DNA from: an uncultured Opitutaceae bacterium
GTDB taxonomy: Bacteria > Verrucomicrobiota > Verrucomicrobiia > Opitutales > Opitutaceae
Assembly: GCA_903885525.1 (NCBI GenBank)
Contig: CAISJA010000088.1
Span: forward strand, 1 to 6,730
Direction: 5' to 3'
Length of the DNA: 6,730 nucleotides
The position numbers and the translations under genes were made by a program. Of the stretch, positions 6,085 to 6,730 are shown in pieces. The notes under the pieces were generated by a model. The model was not told where the DNA came from, searched no databases, and saw only the letters and a list, made by a program, of their open reading frames with translations. Within the stretch, counting starts at the first letter, position 1. Each line of letters begins with the position of its first letter.

Positions 6085-6730
6085 CTATCCGGCCCGCGGT
6101 TTCGGCGGATACTCCCGCGGGGCGAGTTTTTCTCCCGCCGCGCCGGCCGCCAGGTCCACCAGCTCCCGGATCAGCACGGTGGGATCCTCTTCGTAGCGGA
6201 GGGCGAGGAAACGCTCCCGCAGCTCCTCGTACTTTCGGGGATCAGCCATCCAGGCATCGAGGATGCGGCCGAGGGCGGCGGCATTCTCGAGCAGCTCGGC
6301 CCCGTGGCCGTTGCGGAAGAATTTCACCGTCAACTCCTCCTGCGGCATGATGCCCCCGATGGCGTTGAAGATGATCGGGCAGCGGAAATGCAGGGCCTTG
6401 GCGCAGGTGGTGGTGCCACCGCGCGTGACGACGGCATCGCTGGCCTGGAGGAGGAGGTGGACCTCGTCGGAATAGCCGTCGAGAAAGCACTCCAGCGCCG
6501 GATGCTCGGCGCGCCAGTGCACCATCTGGTTGTAGGCCTCGCGGTTTTTGCCGCAGATGACGATGACCTGCAGCCGGCCGGCATGGGGCAGCAATTGCGG
6601 TAGCAGGGCGAGGTGGTTGTTCGCCCCGTTTCCACCGGTGGCCAGGAAGACGGTGAAGAGATCCGGCTGCAGCTCGAGTTCTTTCTCCCGGTAGGCCCGG
6701 CGGCCCGCGGCGTCGAGGACCTCCAGGTGC
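6085..6730 (-). CDS. GT28/MurG-like glycosyltransferase, C-terminal part (5' end outside window)
   Basis: The leftward frame is open from the right window edge (first full codon at 6727-6729) to TAG at 6085-6087, giving 214 visible C-terminal residues. Visible residues 25-36 (FTVFLATGGNGA) form the first strand and Gly-rich loop of the C-terminal GT-B half, like the GGSxGA loop of MurG. IVICGKN, FLDGYSDEVHLLLQASD and VTRGGTTTCAKAL follow, then PIIFNAIGGIMPQEE. The last segment resembles the PGQEExN region of MGDG synthase and processive diacylglycerol glucosyltransferases. This family transfers sugars from UDP-sugars to membrane lipids at the cytoplasmic face, which fits a glycolipid locus. 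In the RGGTTTCAK segment, Lys (visible residue 111) stands where MurG and MGDG synthases carry the Glu that binds the nucleotide ribose. It precedes the two GT4 genes on the same strand and is probably in their operon. MurG itself is unlikely given the sequence divergence and context. Confidence 0.85.
   Translation of the reverse strand, partial: HLEVLDAAGRRAYREKELELQPDLFTVFLATGGNGANNHLALLPQLLPHAGRLQVIVICGKNREAYNQMVHWRAEHPALECFLDGYSDEVHLLLQASDAVVTRGGTTTCAKALHFRCPIIFNAIGGIMPQEELTVKFFRNGHGAELLENAAALGRILDAWMADPRKYEELRERFLALRYEEDPTVLIRELVDLAAGAAGEKLAPREYPPKPRAG

Overview
The window is a GC-rich, densely coded fragment of an envelope-glycan or glycolipid locus. It holds six protein genes and no RNA genes, mobile elements or CRISPR arrays. 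The codon use, the frequent GTG/TTG starts, the Bacteroidetes-like alpha-oxoamine synthase and the type of membrane protein at the left edge suggest a high-GC Gram-negative bacterium. A Verrucomicrobiota/PVC-type host is my best guess, but nothing in the window fixes the taxonomy.

The left half is transcribed rightwards. It begins with the C-terminal 399 residues of a polytopic membrane protein (1-1200), four membrane segments followed by a large beta-rich domain that is probably extracytoplasmic. Eight bases later comes a GT4-type glycosyltransferase (1209-2378). After a 68-base gap comes a complete PLP-dependent alpha-oxoamine synthase (2447-3643), which resembles serine palmitoyltransferase / 2-amino-3-ketobutyrate CoA ligase enzymes. 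This set ends at a compact hairpin with a T5 tract (3702-3722).

The right half is transcribed leftwards and converges on the same point. In transcription order it holds the C-terminal part of a GT28/MurG-like glycosyltransferase (6085-6730, cut by the window edge), a GT4 glycosyltransferase (4771-5982), and a second GT4 enzyme (3722-4774) whose GTG start overlaps the preceding stop as GTGA. The last enzyme is clearly paralogous to the GT4 enzyme on the other strand, so two related glycosyltransferases face each other across the synthase.

Taken together, four sugar transferases, a membrane protein and an acyl-CoA/amino-acid condensing enzyme suggest synthesis of a glycosylated lipid or lipid-linked surface glycan. 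If the synthase makes a long-chain base, the product could be a bacterial glycosphingolipid. That is a hypothesis from gene content. The most checkable oddities are a Lys at the usual nucleotide-binding Glu of the GT28-like protein, an Asp in the first position of the EX7E motif of one GT4 enzyme, and a Gly-Ala-Arg in place of the usual Gly-Ser-Arg in the synthase.
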